Source: Methylobacterium sp. C25 (GTDB lineage: Bacteria; Pseudomonadota; Alphaproteobacteria; Rhizobiales; Beijerinckiaceae). From it: a stretch of DNA of 64,000 bases. The stretch is taken from assembly GCF_021352225.1 (NCBI RefSeq), contig NZ_JAAUVI010000003.1:62001-126000 (forward strand). The letters run 5' to 3'. A model generated the notes under the pieces. It was not told the DNA's origin and did no database searches. It saw only the letters and a list, made by a program, of their open reading frames with translations. The translations under genes were made by a program, and so were the position numbers. Of this stretch, positions 51,291 to 59,412 are shown piece after piece; positions within the stretch are counted from its first letter, which is position 1, and every line of letters begins with the position of its first letter.

Positions 51291-51379
51291 GAGCGCTTGC
51301 GCTGCCGGACCGGCCGCACTTCCTCCACTTCCGGCATCCGTTCGTAACGAACGCCCGTGAAGAGCAGGATCTGGCCCAT
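51287..51379 (-). CDS. small ORF, 30 aa (MGQILLFTGVRYER)
   Basis: A 30-residue frame, MGQILLFTGVRYER followed by a charged tail ending RQRKRS. Its stop overlaps the GTG start of the lipoprotein gene by four bases, the signature of translational coupling. The hydrophobic MGQILLFTG start looks conserved among similar tiny proteins I recall from Hyphomicrobiales. The frame continues upstream to 51997 with unconvincing composition; an ATG near 51502 would give 71 residues. Function unknown; it may be a leader peptide. Confidence 0.45.
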   Translation of the reverse strand: MGQILLFTGVRYERMPEVEEVRPVRQRKRS

Positions 51380-51759
51380 GGGCTCAGCGTCGGACGGGTC
51401 GCGTCGGAAGCGGCGCGTAGCGGACGAGGAGAGCGCGATCACCGTCGCCGATGGCCGATGCTCTGCCTCGCGGCTTTTCGACAGGGTGTTGCGGGAGGTC
51501 ATGCAGATGATCCCGTGCGGTTCCGTGCGGCTGGCGTCTTTGTCACCCATCGGGAGTGCGGGTGAATCAAGACAAAGTCGCCGGACGAAGGCGCCGCCCG
51601 GCTTGGCGCTTGGCCAGATCAGCACGGCATCGTTAACGGAGAGTTTCCAAGCCGAAATCGAGTCTGTCCCGGCACATGTCTGCAACAGGGGGCGGATGCC
51701 CTGCTCGACCGCTGCGATACCGACGATGCAAGCTGCCTCATGTCCTGAAACGGAACGGC

Positions 51760-51857
51760 CGCGCTGCTCGGCCCGTCTCTTGCATCGCTTAGTTTGCCCA
51801 AGGCGGGCGTTTCCTCCCTTCCACTTCGGCCCCGCTTCCCCAGAGCGGGGCCTTTTC
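51760..51857 (+). ncRNA. candidate small RNA with CCUCCC anti-SD stretch
   Basis: The stretch GTTTCCTCCCTTCCACTTC (about 51809-51827), which could pair with Shine-Dalgarno sequences, lies directly before a textbook Rho-independent terminator. Trans-acting small RNAs of alphaproteobacteria often have CCUCC motifs in an unpaired region next to the terminator. No gene ends upstream on this strand. The 5' end given here is arbitrary, since I cannot place a promoter. Confidence 0.3.
51828..51857 (+). terminator. Rho-independent terminator
   Basis: GGCCCCGCT (51828-51836) and AGCGGGGCC (51844-51852) form a perfect nine-base GC-rich stem with a seven-base loop, followed by TTTTCG. The strongest terminator of the window. 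Confidence 0.8.
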
Positions 51858-52009
51858 GTATCGGCAGAAGCCTGACGATGTGTGTTGCCTGCAAGAGACC
51901 CATGCCGCCGATCCGACGTATCCGGCGATCTGGCGTGCTTGCTAACGTCGGGCGGCGCCCGATATGCCGTCTCGAAACGCCATGAGCGCAAGCGCATGAG
52001 GACATCAGT

Positions 52010-52306
52010 ATGAATTCGGATCCGGCACGATTCACGAGGCCGACGAAGGGCCTGTCGACGGTTCTGACGATTGCACCACTTGCCTTGCTCCTCGCCGCTA
52101 CCGGACCTGCCCTCGCGCAGCGCGACGATCCGGGTCTCCAGCTCAACTGCGCGAACGACTTCTTCCGCCTCTGCGCCGGCGTCGATCCGAACAGCTCCGA
52201 GGCCGACGACTGCATGAATCGCAACCGTCCCCGTCTCTCAGCCGAGTGCAAGGCAGCCATCGGCGACTATGATCGCAAGTCGTCCGGCAAGCCCGGCAGA
52301 CGCTAA
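52010..52306 (+). CDS. small exported cysteine-rich protein
   Basis: A 98-aa protein with a signal peptide ending near residue 36 ([20 protein letters not shown]). The mature part of about 60 residues has four Cys with spacing C-x7-C-x14-C-x11-[36 protein letters not shown]. This resembles the Cys-rich repeat of GLG1 type, found in single copy in many small alphaproteobacterial periplasmic proteins. Two disulfides are likely. Function unknown. Confidence 0.75.
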   Translation: MNSDPARFTRPTKGLSTVLTIAPLALLLAATGPALAQRDDPGLQLNCANDFFRLCAGVDPNSSEADDCMNRNRPRLSAECKAAIGDYDRKSSGKPGRR

Positions 52307-52359
52307 CGCTTCACTCACGGCCGGAGGGGGCCACCTCCCACCAACGACCGAGGATACCC

Positions 52360-53307
52360 ATGGCCCTCACCGTCGCGGTCCAGATGGACCCGATCCAGGC
52401 GATCCGCATCGCCGGAGACACGACCTTCGCACTGATGCTCGAGGCTCAGGCGCGGGGGCATCGCCTGCTCTACTACACGCCCGACCGGCTCTCGATGCAG
52501 GGGCGGCGCGTCGTCGCCCGCGTCGAGCCGGTGACGGTGCAGGACGTCGAGGGCGCGCATGCCGTGCTCGGGCCGATCGAACGGATCGAGCTGACGCAGG
52601 CGGACGTGGTGCTGATGCGCCAGGACCCGCCCTTCGACATGGCTTACATCACGGCGACGCACATGCTGGAGGCGATCACCAGCGAGACGCTGGTGGTCAA
52701 CAACCCGGCCGAGGTGCGCAACGCGCCGGAGAAGCTGTTCGTCCTCGATTTCCCCGAGCTGATGCCGCCCACCCTGATCTCGCGCGACAGGGCCGAGATC
52801 GAGGCCTTCCGCAAGGAGCACGGCACCATCGCGATGAAGCCGCTGCACGGGCATGGCGGCGCCGCCGTGTTCCGGGTGACGGAGGACGATCCGAACTTCG
52901 GCTCGATGTTCGATCTGTTCTCTGTGACCTTCCGCGAGCAATGGGTGGTGCAGCGCTTCCTCGACAAGGTTTCCGAGGGCGACAAGCGCATCATCCTGGT
53001 CGACGGTGAGCCGATGGGCGCGATCAATCGCGTCCCGGCCAAGGGCGACATCCGCTCCAACATGGTGCGCGGCGGGGCGGCCGGCGCCTCAGACCTCACC
53101 GATCGCGAGCGCGAAATCTGCGCGACGATCGGACCGGAGCTGAAGCGCCGCGGCCTGATCCTCGTCGGCATCGACGTGATCGATGGGCATCTGACCGAGA
53201 TCAACGTCACCTCGCCCACCGGCATCCGCGCCATCAAGCGGCTCGGCGGCCCGGATCTGGCGGTCTCGGTCTGGGATGCGATCGAGGGACGTCTCGGCCG
53301 CAGCTGA
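52360..53307 (+). CDS. gshB: glutathione synthetase
   Basis: ATP-grasp ligase joining gamma-glutamylcysteine and glycine to glutathione, 315 aa. N-terminal substrate domain with [46 protein letters not shown] and [15 protein letters not shown], then the ATP-grasp part with [32 protein letters not shown] and the metal/ATP site [19 protein letters not shown]. Length matches the family. gshA is not in the window. Confidence 0.96.
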   Translation: MALTVAVQMDPIQAIRIAGDTTFALMLEAQARGHRLLYYTPDRLSMQGRRVVARVEPVTVQDVEGAHAVLGPIERIELTQADVVLMRQDPPFDMAYITATHMLEAITSETLVVNNPAEVRNAPEKLFVLDFPELMPPTLISRDRAEIEAFRKEHGTIAMKPLHGHGGAAVFRVTEDDPNFGSMFDLFSVTFREQWVVQRFLDKVSEGDKRIILVDGEPMGAINRVPAKGDIRSNMVRGGAAGASDLTDREREICATIGPELKRRGLILVGIDVIDGHLTEINVTSPTGIRAIKRLGGPDLAVSVWDAIEGRLGRS

Positions 53308-53313
53308 CCGCCG

Positions 53314-54915
53314 TCAGTGGCCGCCGACTCCCACGGTCGCCAGGCGCTTCAATCGCAGCTCTTCGAGATCCAGCTCGCTTTCGAGTGATCGCAGGACCGA
53401 GACGTGAATCTGGTTCTCGCGATGAAGCTTGATCAGCGCATTGCGTCCCGCGCGGTGCGCCAGCAGCGCCGCCTCGAAATGCGCATCGCGGTCGGCCAAC
53501 CGGCCGATCCCTTCGTCGCGGGTCCAGGTCATGGCGCGGACGCGTTTGCGATACTCCTCGGTGAGCTTGGGATGCAGCAACTCGTCCGAGCCTGCGATCC
53601 GGGTCGCCTCGAGCGCATCGAGGCCCGCCTGGGCCACGACGACACGCGCGCCGACGAGATCGAGCGGCTCTGCCGTCGCGCCGCTCGCGGTTTCGAGCTT
53701 CAGCAGCTTGATCAGCGGCCCGAGCGTCAGGCCCTGAACCAGTACCGTGAACAGGATGACGGCGAAGGAGGCGAGCAGCACCGCGTCGCGGCCGGGAAAT
53801 TCGAGCGGCAGCGCCAGTGCCGCGGCGAGACTGACGACGCCGCGCATGCCGGCCCAGCCGATGATGATCGGCATCGCGAGCGGCGGTGAGGGATCGCGCT
53901 CGCGCAGGGACCGCGACAGCCATCGCGGCAGATAGGTCGCCGGAAACACCCAGACGAAGCGTGAAACCACGACCACGGCCGAGACGGCGAGAGCCAGCGG
54001 CAACGCCTGCCGGAACACCTCGCCCTCGCTCATCCGCTCCAGCACGCCGCGGAGCGCCAGACCGATGAGCACGAAGACGAGCGCCTCCAGCACGTAGACG
54101 ACGAAGCCCCAGACGGCGACGGCCTGCATCCGCACCTGAGCGCCGAGCAATTCATGCTCGCGCGAGCCCATCACCAATCCGCAGGCGACCACGGCAAGCA
54201 CGCCGGAGGCATGCACCCGCTCGGCCAGGATGTAGCTCGCCCAGGCGACGAGGAAGGTCAGCACGATCAGGATCAGTCCGTCCGTGATGCGTCGGAAGAG
54301 CCAGTTCATGACGAGACCGATCAGAACGCCGATACCGATGCCGCCGACGGCCAGCCACAGGAAACTGGCACCGGCCTCGACCGCGCTGAAGGCGCCGGTC
54401 AGCGCGGCTGCGACCGCGAAGCGGTAGAGCACGAGACCCGAGGCATCATTCACGAGGCTCTCGCCTTCGAGGATCGTGGTGAGCCTGCGGGGAAGCGTCA
54501 GATGTTCGAGCACGGCCTTGGCGGCGACGGCATCGGGCGGTGACACGATCGCTCCAAGCGCGAAACAGGCCCCCCAGGGCAGCGACGGCATCACGAGATG
54601 AGCGACCACGCCGACCGCGAAAGTGGTGAAGGCTACGGCGCCCACCGAGAGCATCAAGATCGGCCGGAGCTCGGCCTTGAAGTCCCGCCACACCGTGAAC
54701 CAGGCAGAGGATTGCAGGAGCGGCGGCAGGAACAGGACCATGATCAGGTCCGGGTCGAGCTGGACGGCCGGAAGGTGCGGAACGAGCGCCAGCGCCATCC
54801 CGCCAATCACGAGCGCCACGGCCGGGGGCAGCCGGAGCCGCGCGGCGGCCAGCGACAGCACCACCGCCAGACCGACGAGGACGAGCACGAGTTCGAGAAG
54901 CGCGACGGGGGTCAT
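53314..54915 (-). CDS. cation:proton antiporter (CPA1 family)
   Basis: A 533-aa polytopic membrane protein of the NhaP/CPA1 type exchanging Na+ or K+ for H+. About 12 helices occupy residues 1-400. The conserved transport core GAIVSPPDAVAAKAVLEHL (the unwound-helix P-D pair) and LEGESLVNDASGLVLYRFAV (the ND motif) are both present. A cytoplasmic helical tail of about 130 residues follows, ending in ELRLKRLATVGVGGH. Its start ATG at 54915 is 80 bases downstream of a paralogous antiporter on the same strand. Confidence 0.88.
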   Translation of the reverse strand: MTPVALLELVLVLVGLAVVLSLAAARLRLPPAVALVIGGMALALVPHLPAVQLDPDLIMVLFLPPLLQSSAWFTVWRDFKAELRPILMLSVGAVAFTTFAVGVVAHLVMPSLPWGACFALGAIVSPPDAVAAKAVLEHLTLPRRLTTILEGESLVNDASGLVLYRFAVAAALTGAFSAVEAGASFLWLAVGGIGIGVLIGLVMNWLFRRITDGLILIVLTFLVAWASYILAERVHASGVLAVVACGLVMGSREHELLGAQVRMQAVAVWGFVVYVLEALVFVLIGLALRGVLERMSEGEVFRQALPLALAVSAVVVVSRFVWVFPATYLPRWLSRSLRERDPSPPLAMPIIIGWAGMRGVVSLAAALALPLEFPGRDAVLLASFAVILFTVLVQGLTLGPLIKLLKLETASGATAEPLDLVGARVVVAQAGLDALEATRIAGSDELLHPKLTEEYRKRVRAMTWTRDEGIGRLADRDAHFEAALLAHRAGRNALIKLHRENQIHVSVLRSLESELDLEELRLKRLATVGVGGH

Positions 54916-54995
54916 TGAGACGAGTCTTCCGCTGGCCCCGAGAAGCCGACACGACGCAAAAGCCCATCTGAAATTGCTACGTCAACCGGCCAAGC

Positions 54996-56618
54996 TCAGG
55001 TTTCGGCCCGCGGCGTCGCGCTCAATTCAGTCCAGTCGAACTCCTCCTCCAGGACGAAGAAGGCGTCGTCGCCGATCTCGCCCGCCCGGCGCAGGGCGAG
55101 GATGCGCTCACGGGCGGCCTGGATCGCCCGGCGGCGGGCGTCGTCGGCAGGCAGCTTTTCGGGCGCGAGGCCTTCCTCGTGCTCCTCCGCCTCCTCGACC
55201 ACGAGACGGAACTCCCGCCGAAGCGCCTCGGCGATCTCGGATTCATCACCCTCCAGGCTGAGGATCGCCGCGCCATAGGCCTCCGCCCGGCCCCAGCCGA
55301 TCTCGTGCCCGACGGGATCGCTGTCCTCCAGCTTCAGCCAGCCGAGCAGCGGGCGCAGTGTCAGCCCCTGGATCACCAGCGCGCCGAGCACCACGGCGAA
55401 GGCCGTCAGCACGATCAGGTCGCGGTAGGGAAAGCCGCCATTCGGGCCGCCCTCCGGCAGCGCCAGGGCGCCGGCGATGGTGACGAGGCCGCGCATTCCC
55501 GCCCAGGACACCGCGAAGCCGGCGCCCGGCCCGAGATCCGGCGGCTCGCGCCCACCGGCGGCGATCCCCTTCCGGAAGGCCGTCCCGAGATCGAGCACGG
55601 AGCTTTCCCGTGAGCGCGACTCCGCCGAGAAGCCGATCCGGCGAATGCCGCTCGCGGGCAAGACCCAGGCGATGCGGACCAGGATCACGGTGAGCAGCAC
55701 GGAGCCGGCGACGAGGGCGAAGGACAGGTGCTGGGCTGCATGCAGCCGTTCGAGGATCGGGCCGATCTGGTTGCCGATCAGCACGAAGGCCAGCACGTTC
55801 AGCACGAAAATCGCCGTGTCCCAGACCGCGTAGGACAGAATGCGCGGACGCGGCGAGGTCCGCTCGGGCGTGTAGCGCGCCACGGTGACCGCGAAGCTGA
55901 CGACGGTCAGCACGCCGGACAGTTCCACGGCTTCGGCGGCGATCCACACGCCGAAGGCGGCGGCGAATTGCAGGACGATGCTGCTCGCGGGGTCGCGCAC
56001 CCAGCGCATCGCAAAAAGATAGATCCGGGCGACGAGCGGCCCGGCGATCAGGCTGCCGATCACGCCGAGCAGGAAAGCCGGCGCGACCTCGGACAGGCTG
56101 AACTGGCCGGTGACCGCCGCAGTGACGCCGAGCCGGTAAATGAGCAGAGAGGCAGCGTCGTTGAGCAGGCTCTCGCCACGCAGGATCGTGGTGAGCCGAT
56201 GCGGCAGCGGAACATGTGCCAGCACCGAGAGGGCCGCGACGGCATCCGGCGGCGCCACGATCGCACCGAGGACGATCGCCGCCGAGAGCGGCATCTCCGG
56301 AACCAGCAGCTTGACCACGATCGCCACCGCCGCCGTGGTCACCGCCACTGCACCGACGGCGAGCCCGGCAATCGGCCGCCAGTTGATGCGCATGTCGCGC
56401 AGCGAGGTCGCATAGCCCGCATCGACCAGGACCGGGGCAAGGAACAGCGCCAGCGCGAGTTCCGGATCGAGCCGCAGGTTCGGGAAGCCCGGCACCAGGG
56501 CGAGCACGACCCCGCCGAGGGCGAGGAAGGCCGGGTATGGCGCACCAATGCGCCGCGCCAAACCCGCCAACAGCACGGCACCGACCAGAACCGCGACGAT
56601 CCATTCGAACACAAACAT
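54996..56618 (-). CDS. cation:proton antiporter (CPA1 family), paralogue
   Basis: A 540-aa antiporter with the same architecture as the next gene downstream: membrane core with GAIVAPPDAVAALSVLAHV and LRGESLLNDAASLLIYRL, then a charged cytoplasmic tail (EEAEEHEEGLAPEKLPADDARRRAIQAAR...). The two proteins diverge clearly outside the motifs, so the duplication is old or the genes were brought together. They may work as an operon; the distance is 80 bases. The substrate cation cannot be told from the motifs. Confidence 0.88.
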   Translation of the reverse strand: MFVFEWIVAVLVGAVLLAGLARRIGAPYPAFLALGGVVLALVPGFPNLRLDPELALALFLAPVLVDAGYATSLRDMRINWRPIAGLAVGAVAVTTAAVAIVVKLLVPEMPLSAAIVLGAIVAPPDAVAALSVLAHVPLPHRLTTILRGESLLNDAASLLIYRLGVTAAVTGQFSLSEVAPAFLLGVIGSLIAGPLVARIYLFAMRWVRDPASSIVLQFAAAFGVWIAAEAVELSGVLTVVSFAVTVARYTPERTSPRPRILSYAVWDTAIFVLNVLAFVLIGNQIGPILERLHAAQHLSFALVAGSVLLTVILVRIAWVLPASGIRRIGFSAESRSRESSVLDLGTAFRKGIAAGGREPPDLGPGAGFAVSWAGMRGLVTIAGALALPEGGPNGGFPYRDLIVLTAFAVVLGALVIQGLTLRPLLGWLKLEDSDPVGHEIGWGRAEAYGAAILSLEGDESEIAEALRREFRLVVEEAEEHEEGLAPEKLPADDARRRAIQAARERILALRRAGEIGDDAFFVLEEEFDWTELSATPRAET

Positions 56619-56714
56619 GTCGAACGGCAGATAGAGCAGTGCAGCCCGCCCGGGAGACGAATCCTTATGTCGCGCACCGCTTCCGGACCGACCTCGATCG
56701 GTCCGGCTCTGTGG

Positions 56715-57170
56715 CTACTTGGCCGGTGCGGCGTCAGGGGCCTTGGCGTCGGGGGCCTTGGCGGGTAGAGCCGCCGGCGGCGCCTCTCCTGCCGCAACCG
56801 GCTGAAGCACGTTCTTGGCGATGTTGCCCTCCGGGCCGTACTCGCCGGCCACGGCGATGCAGGACTGCTCGCGATGCAGGGCCATGTCGTTCGACATCAT
56901 CGTGAACATGCCTTGGATATGGGCCCCGAAAGCCCCGCGCGGCGCGACATCCTCCGCCTTGACGTTCATTTTGGAGAGCAGCGCGTCGAACTCCGGCACA
57001 CCGATCCGGTAACCGCAGACGTTCGAGGCGGCATAGACATAGGCGGCAAGCGTGAGGGCCTGTGGCGCCGGCGCGTTTCGAATGGGCTTCGGGGGGGCCG
57101 CATCCTCCGCCGCCGCAGGAACCACAGCGCCCGCAAGCACGCCGGCGATCAGGAGGTATCGAAGCATCAT
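56715..57170 (-). CDS. exported hypothetical protein, 151 aa
   Basis: Signal peptide MMLRYLLIAGVLAGAVVPAAA with cleavage near residue 21; the mature protein has a helical centre (LTLAAYVYAASNVCGYRIGVPEFDALLSKM) and two Cys (residues about 52 and 104) that could form a disulfide. The C-terminus is low-complexity Pro/Ala/Lys repeats (PAKAPDAKAPDAAPAK). Start chosen at the first ATG of the double ATG, behind GAGGAAAG. I do not recognise a family. Confidence 0.65.
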   Translation of the reverse strand: MMLRYLLIAGVLAGAVVPAAAEDAAPPKPIRNAPAPQALTLAAYVYAASNVCGYRIGVPEFDALLSKMNVKAEDVAPRGAFGAHIQGMFTMMSNDMALHREQSCIAVAGEYGPEGNIAKNVLQPVAAGEAPPAALPAKAPDAKAPDAAPAK

Positions 57171-57304
57171 CGTGGGCTTTCCTCACATCGGGCGGCTTCT
57201 TATGAGCCGCTCACAATGCGCCGGACATAGCCCGTGCGCTCGCCGTCCTCCAAGGGACAAGAGCGCGCAGATCGAAGCTCCCCGAGTGGACTGGCGCTCT
57301 AGCC

Positions 57305-57724
57305 CTACTTCACCCGCGTCCAGGTCTGGCTTTTGCACAGCACGCGCAGCACGCAGCCCGAGACCGACAAGCGAACCGCCCCCTTCGGCGTGAGCGATCC
57401 CGAATACGTCTTCCCGTCGTTTGGATTGTAGAGTGAACCGCCGAACCCGTCGCCGGTCGGGGTCGTGGCCGTGAGGATCTGAACGCCGACGAGCTTGCGG
57501 CTCTTGAGCGCCGGATCGGGGTTGTTGACGTCGAGCCCGGAACCGCTGGTGCTGGCGAGTGTCCCGCAATAGCCCCCGCCGCAGCGCGCGACCCGGACCT
57601 TCGCGCCGGACTCGGTAAGCCAGGTGCCGCTCGGATCGCCGCTCGGCTGCGCGAAGGCAGGGTGGATCGCGGTCAGCGAGAGGAGCGCGAGAACGGGGAC
57701 ACGCATGGCGTGACGGGCGATCAT
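57305..57724 (-). CDS. DUF2147 exported protein
   Basis: A 139-aa periplasmic protein. Signal peptide with cleavage near residue 26 (LALLSLTAIHPAFAQ), then DPSGTWLTESGAKVRVARCGGGYCGTLA, the standard DUF2147 opening with two Cys, followed by GFGGSLYNPNDGKTYSGSLTPKG and the closing CVLRVLCKSQTWTRV. The domain is a small lipocalin-like beta barrel by family knowledge; its role is unknown. The ATG at 57724 has an excellent GAGGAGG ribosome binding site. Confidence 0.9.
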   Translation of the reverse strand: MIARHAMRVPVLALLSLTAIHPAFAQPSGDPSGTWLTESGAKVRVARCGGGYCGTLASTSGSGLDVNNPDPALKSRKLVGVQILTATTPTGDGFGGSLYNPNDGKTYSGSLTPKGAVRLSVSGCVLRVLCKSQTWTRVK

Positions 57725-57831
57725 GGTTCCTCCTCGGGCCGCATCATATGCGTTGCTCTTGGAGGTATCGGTAGCCCGCACGAACACAGGCATGCAAGCC
57801 GGCGCCAGCTCGCCACCGGAGCGGTCGCCGC

Positions 57832-58479
57832 TCAGCGGTCGCCGCGGGCCAGAACCGCGCCGGTATAGGTCTCGGCCACTTCACAAAAGGGAACACCAGC
57901 CGCCGTCGACAGGACGGCCTCGACGTAGAAAAGCTTCCTGTCCGGTCCCGGCATTTCGATATCGGTCGGCGTCCAGAGCATCTTCAGCGATAGATTGCGC
58001 CGGCTCGGAGCCAGGGGATGGACGACGCGGCCGAACGGCGTCTGGGTAGTCTCCAGAACCGTGTTCATCTCCGGCGTCAGGCGGCTCGGCACATACCAGT
58101 TGTCGGCTTCCGATAGAACATGCTCTCCGCAGGTCAGGCGCACGCGGCGATAGCGGACGGCCTCGTCCGCCCCGATCGCCAGCCTCTCGCGCTGGACGCC
58201 GGAGAGCGGCTTGTCCGGCCCCGGAACGCGGACGGCCGTCAGATGCGGATCGATCGCGAGGCCGCGCTCGGCGCACCAGGCCTCCAGGACGGCGGTCGCG
58301 CTGTGGGCAGCGAGCAGGCGGGCACTCAGGGTTTCGATCAAGCGCTCGGTCCCGGCCCTCTCGTCGGATGGACGGACCGCGGCGGGCTCCTTGGCGAGGG
58401 TGGCCGGCGCGATCGCGGCTCCGCCGACGGACGCCGCGAGGGCTAGCACCGCGATCCGCTTGCCCCGCTCGGCTCTCAT
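57832..58479 (-). CDS. exported protein resembling chorismate lyase fold
   Basis: A 215-aa protein starting at an ATG at 58479 followed by a signal peptide (RIAVLALAASVGGAAIAPATLA). The mature part contains ADNWYVPSRLTPEMNTVLETTQTPFGRVV, a pattern like that of chorismate-pyruvate lyase (W-x-P-x-R-L-T-P-x-M-N, then a T-x-x-P-F-G segment), and two Cys. True UbiC enzymes are cytoplasmic, so the exported form probably has another function. The frame continues upstream to 58575, without a signal-like N-terminus. It is divergent from lexA, sharing the region with the SOS box. Confidence 0.6.
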   Translation of the reverse strand: MRAERGKRIAVLALAASVGGAAIAPATLAKEPAAVRPSDERAGTERLIETLSARLLAAHSATAVLEAWCAERGLAIDPHLTAVRVPGPDKPLSGVQRERLAIGADEAVRYRRVRLTCGEHVLSEADNWYVPSRLTPEMNTVLETTQTPFGRVVHPLAPSRRNLSLKMLWTPTDIEMPGPDRKLFYVEAVLSTAAGVPFCEVAETYTGAVLARGDR

Positions 58480-58600
58480 GATCCCGTCGGCATCCGCATC
58501 CATTGCGCGCCGCAATACGGCGTCCGGCCCGAAACGTCCATCTGCGACGGGGACGCAGCAATGCTCATCGAACAAGCAAACACAGGCGCATAGCCTTGCG

Positions 58601-58615
58601 GAACACTTGAGGAAC
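58601..58615 (+). promoter_or_regulatory. LexA operator (SOS box)
   Basis: GAAC-ACTTGAG-GAAC, an exact match to the alphaproteobacterial SOS box GAAC-N7-GAAC, 69 bases upstream of the lexA ATG. A second, imperfect copy GTTC-GTGGTTT-GTTT lies at 58625-58639. LexA should repress its own gene here; the divergent gene at 58479 could be affected too. Confidence 0.85.
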
Positions 58616-58683
58616 GTTTACCGTGTTCGTGGTTTGTTTCGGCGATTTCGCGCTCCGCGATCGCCCTCTCCCAGGTGGCTCGC

Positions 58684-59412
58684 ATGTTGACGCGCAAACA
58701 GCTGGAGCTGCTCCAGTTCATCCAGCAGAGATTGAGCGAAAGTGGTGTTCCCCCCTCGTTCGACGAGATGAAGGACGCGCTCGATCTCCGCTCGAAATCC
58801 GGCATTCACCGGCTGATCACGGCGTTGGAAGAGCGCGGCTTCCTGCGTCGCCTGCCCAACCGGGCGCGGGCCATCGAAATCATCCGGATTCCCGAGGTCG
58901 TCGCGAGCAAGCCGCAGCCTACACATCAGGCGGAGGTGCGCCGGTTCACGCCGAGCGTAGTCGAGGGTGGCCGTTCCAAGGCCATGCCGCCGAAGCCGGC
59001 AAACACCCAGATCTTCGATGAGGATGGCCGCTCGGTCATGGTTCCCGTCATGGGCCGGATCGCTGCCGGCACGCCGATCTCGGCCATTCAGAACGAGAGC
59101 CATTCGGTCGCGATGTCGCCGGACTTTCTCGCTGGCGGCGAACATTACGCGCTGGAAGTGCGCGGCGACTCGATGGTCGATGCCGGCATCCTGGATGGAG
59201 ACCTCGTCGTCATCCGCAAGCAGGACACGGCACAGACGGGCGACATCATCGTCGCCCTGATCGACGACGAGGAGGCGACCTTGAAGCGCCTGCGCCGCCG
59301 CGGCTCTTCAATCGCGCTGGAAGCAGCCAACCCCGCCTACGAGACCCGCGTGCTCGGTCCTGACCGGGTCCAAATCCAGGGCCGCCTCGTGAGCCTCGTG
59401 CGCCGCTACTAA
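58684..59412 (+). CDS. lexA: LexA repressor
   Basis: SOS regulon repressor that self-cleaves on RecA filaments. The 242-aa product, longer than in E. coli, has the winged HTH at 1-65 ([40 protein letters not shown]), an extended linker of about 45 residues common in alphaproteobacteria, the cleavage site Ala128-Gly129 in [10 protein letters not shown], and the Ser163/Lys201 dyad ([10 protein letters not shown] and ATLKRL). I start at the ATG at 58684; a GTG nine bases earlier is also open. An SOS box lies upstream. Its stop overlaps that of the convergent comEC-like gene. Confidence 0.96.
   Translation: MLTRKQLELLQFIQQRLSESGVPPSFDEMKDALDLRSKSGIHRLITALEERGFLRRLPNRARAIEIIRIPEVVASKPQPTHQAEVRRFTPSVVEGGRSKAMPPKPANTQIFDEDGRSVMVPVMGRIAAGTPISAIQNESHSVAMSPDFLAGGEHYALEVRGDSMVDAGILDGDLVVIRKQDTAQTGDIIVALIDDEEATLKRLRRRGSSIALEAANPAYETRVLGPDRVQIQGRLVSLVRRY

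Larger units (their letters stand above)
51380..52009. other. intergenic region with a candidate small RNA
   Basis: 630 bases between divergent genes. The right part contains a strong plus-strand terminator (51828-51857) that follows no annotated gene on that strand, so a non-coding transcript is likely. Elsewhere I see no gene; the frames present are rich in Arg and Ser. Confidence 0.5.

Noticed and set aside
51380..52009. Possible RNase P, 6S, 4.5S or tmRNA gene because of the terminator
   Set aside because: I looked for the conserved cores of these RNAs (for example GAGGAAAGTCCGGGC or GGAAGCAGCCAAGG) and did not see them.
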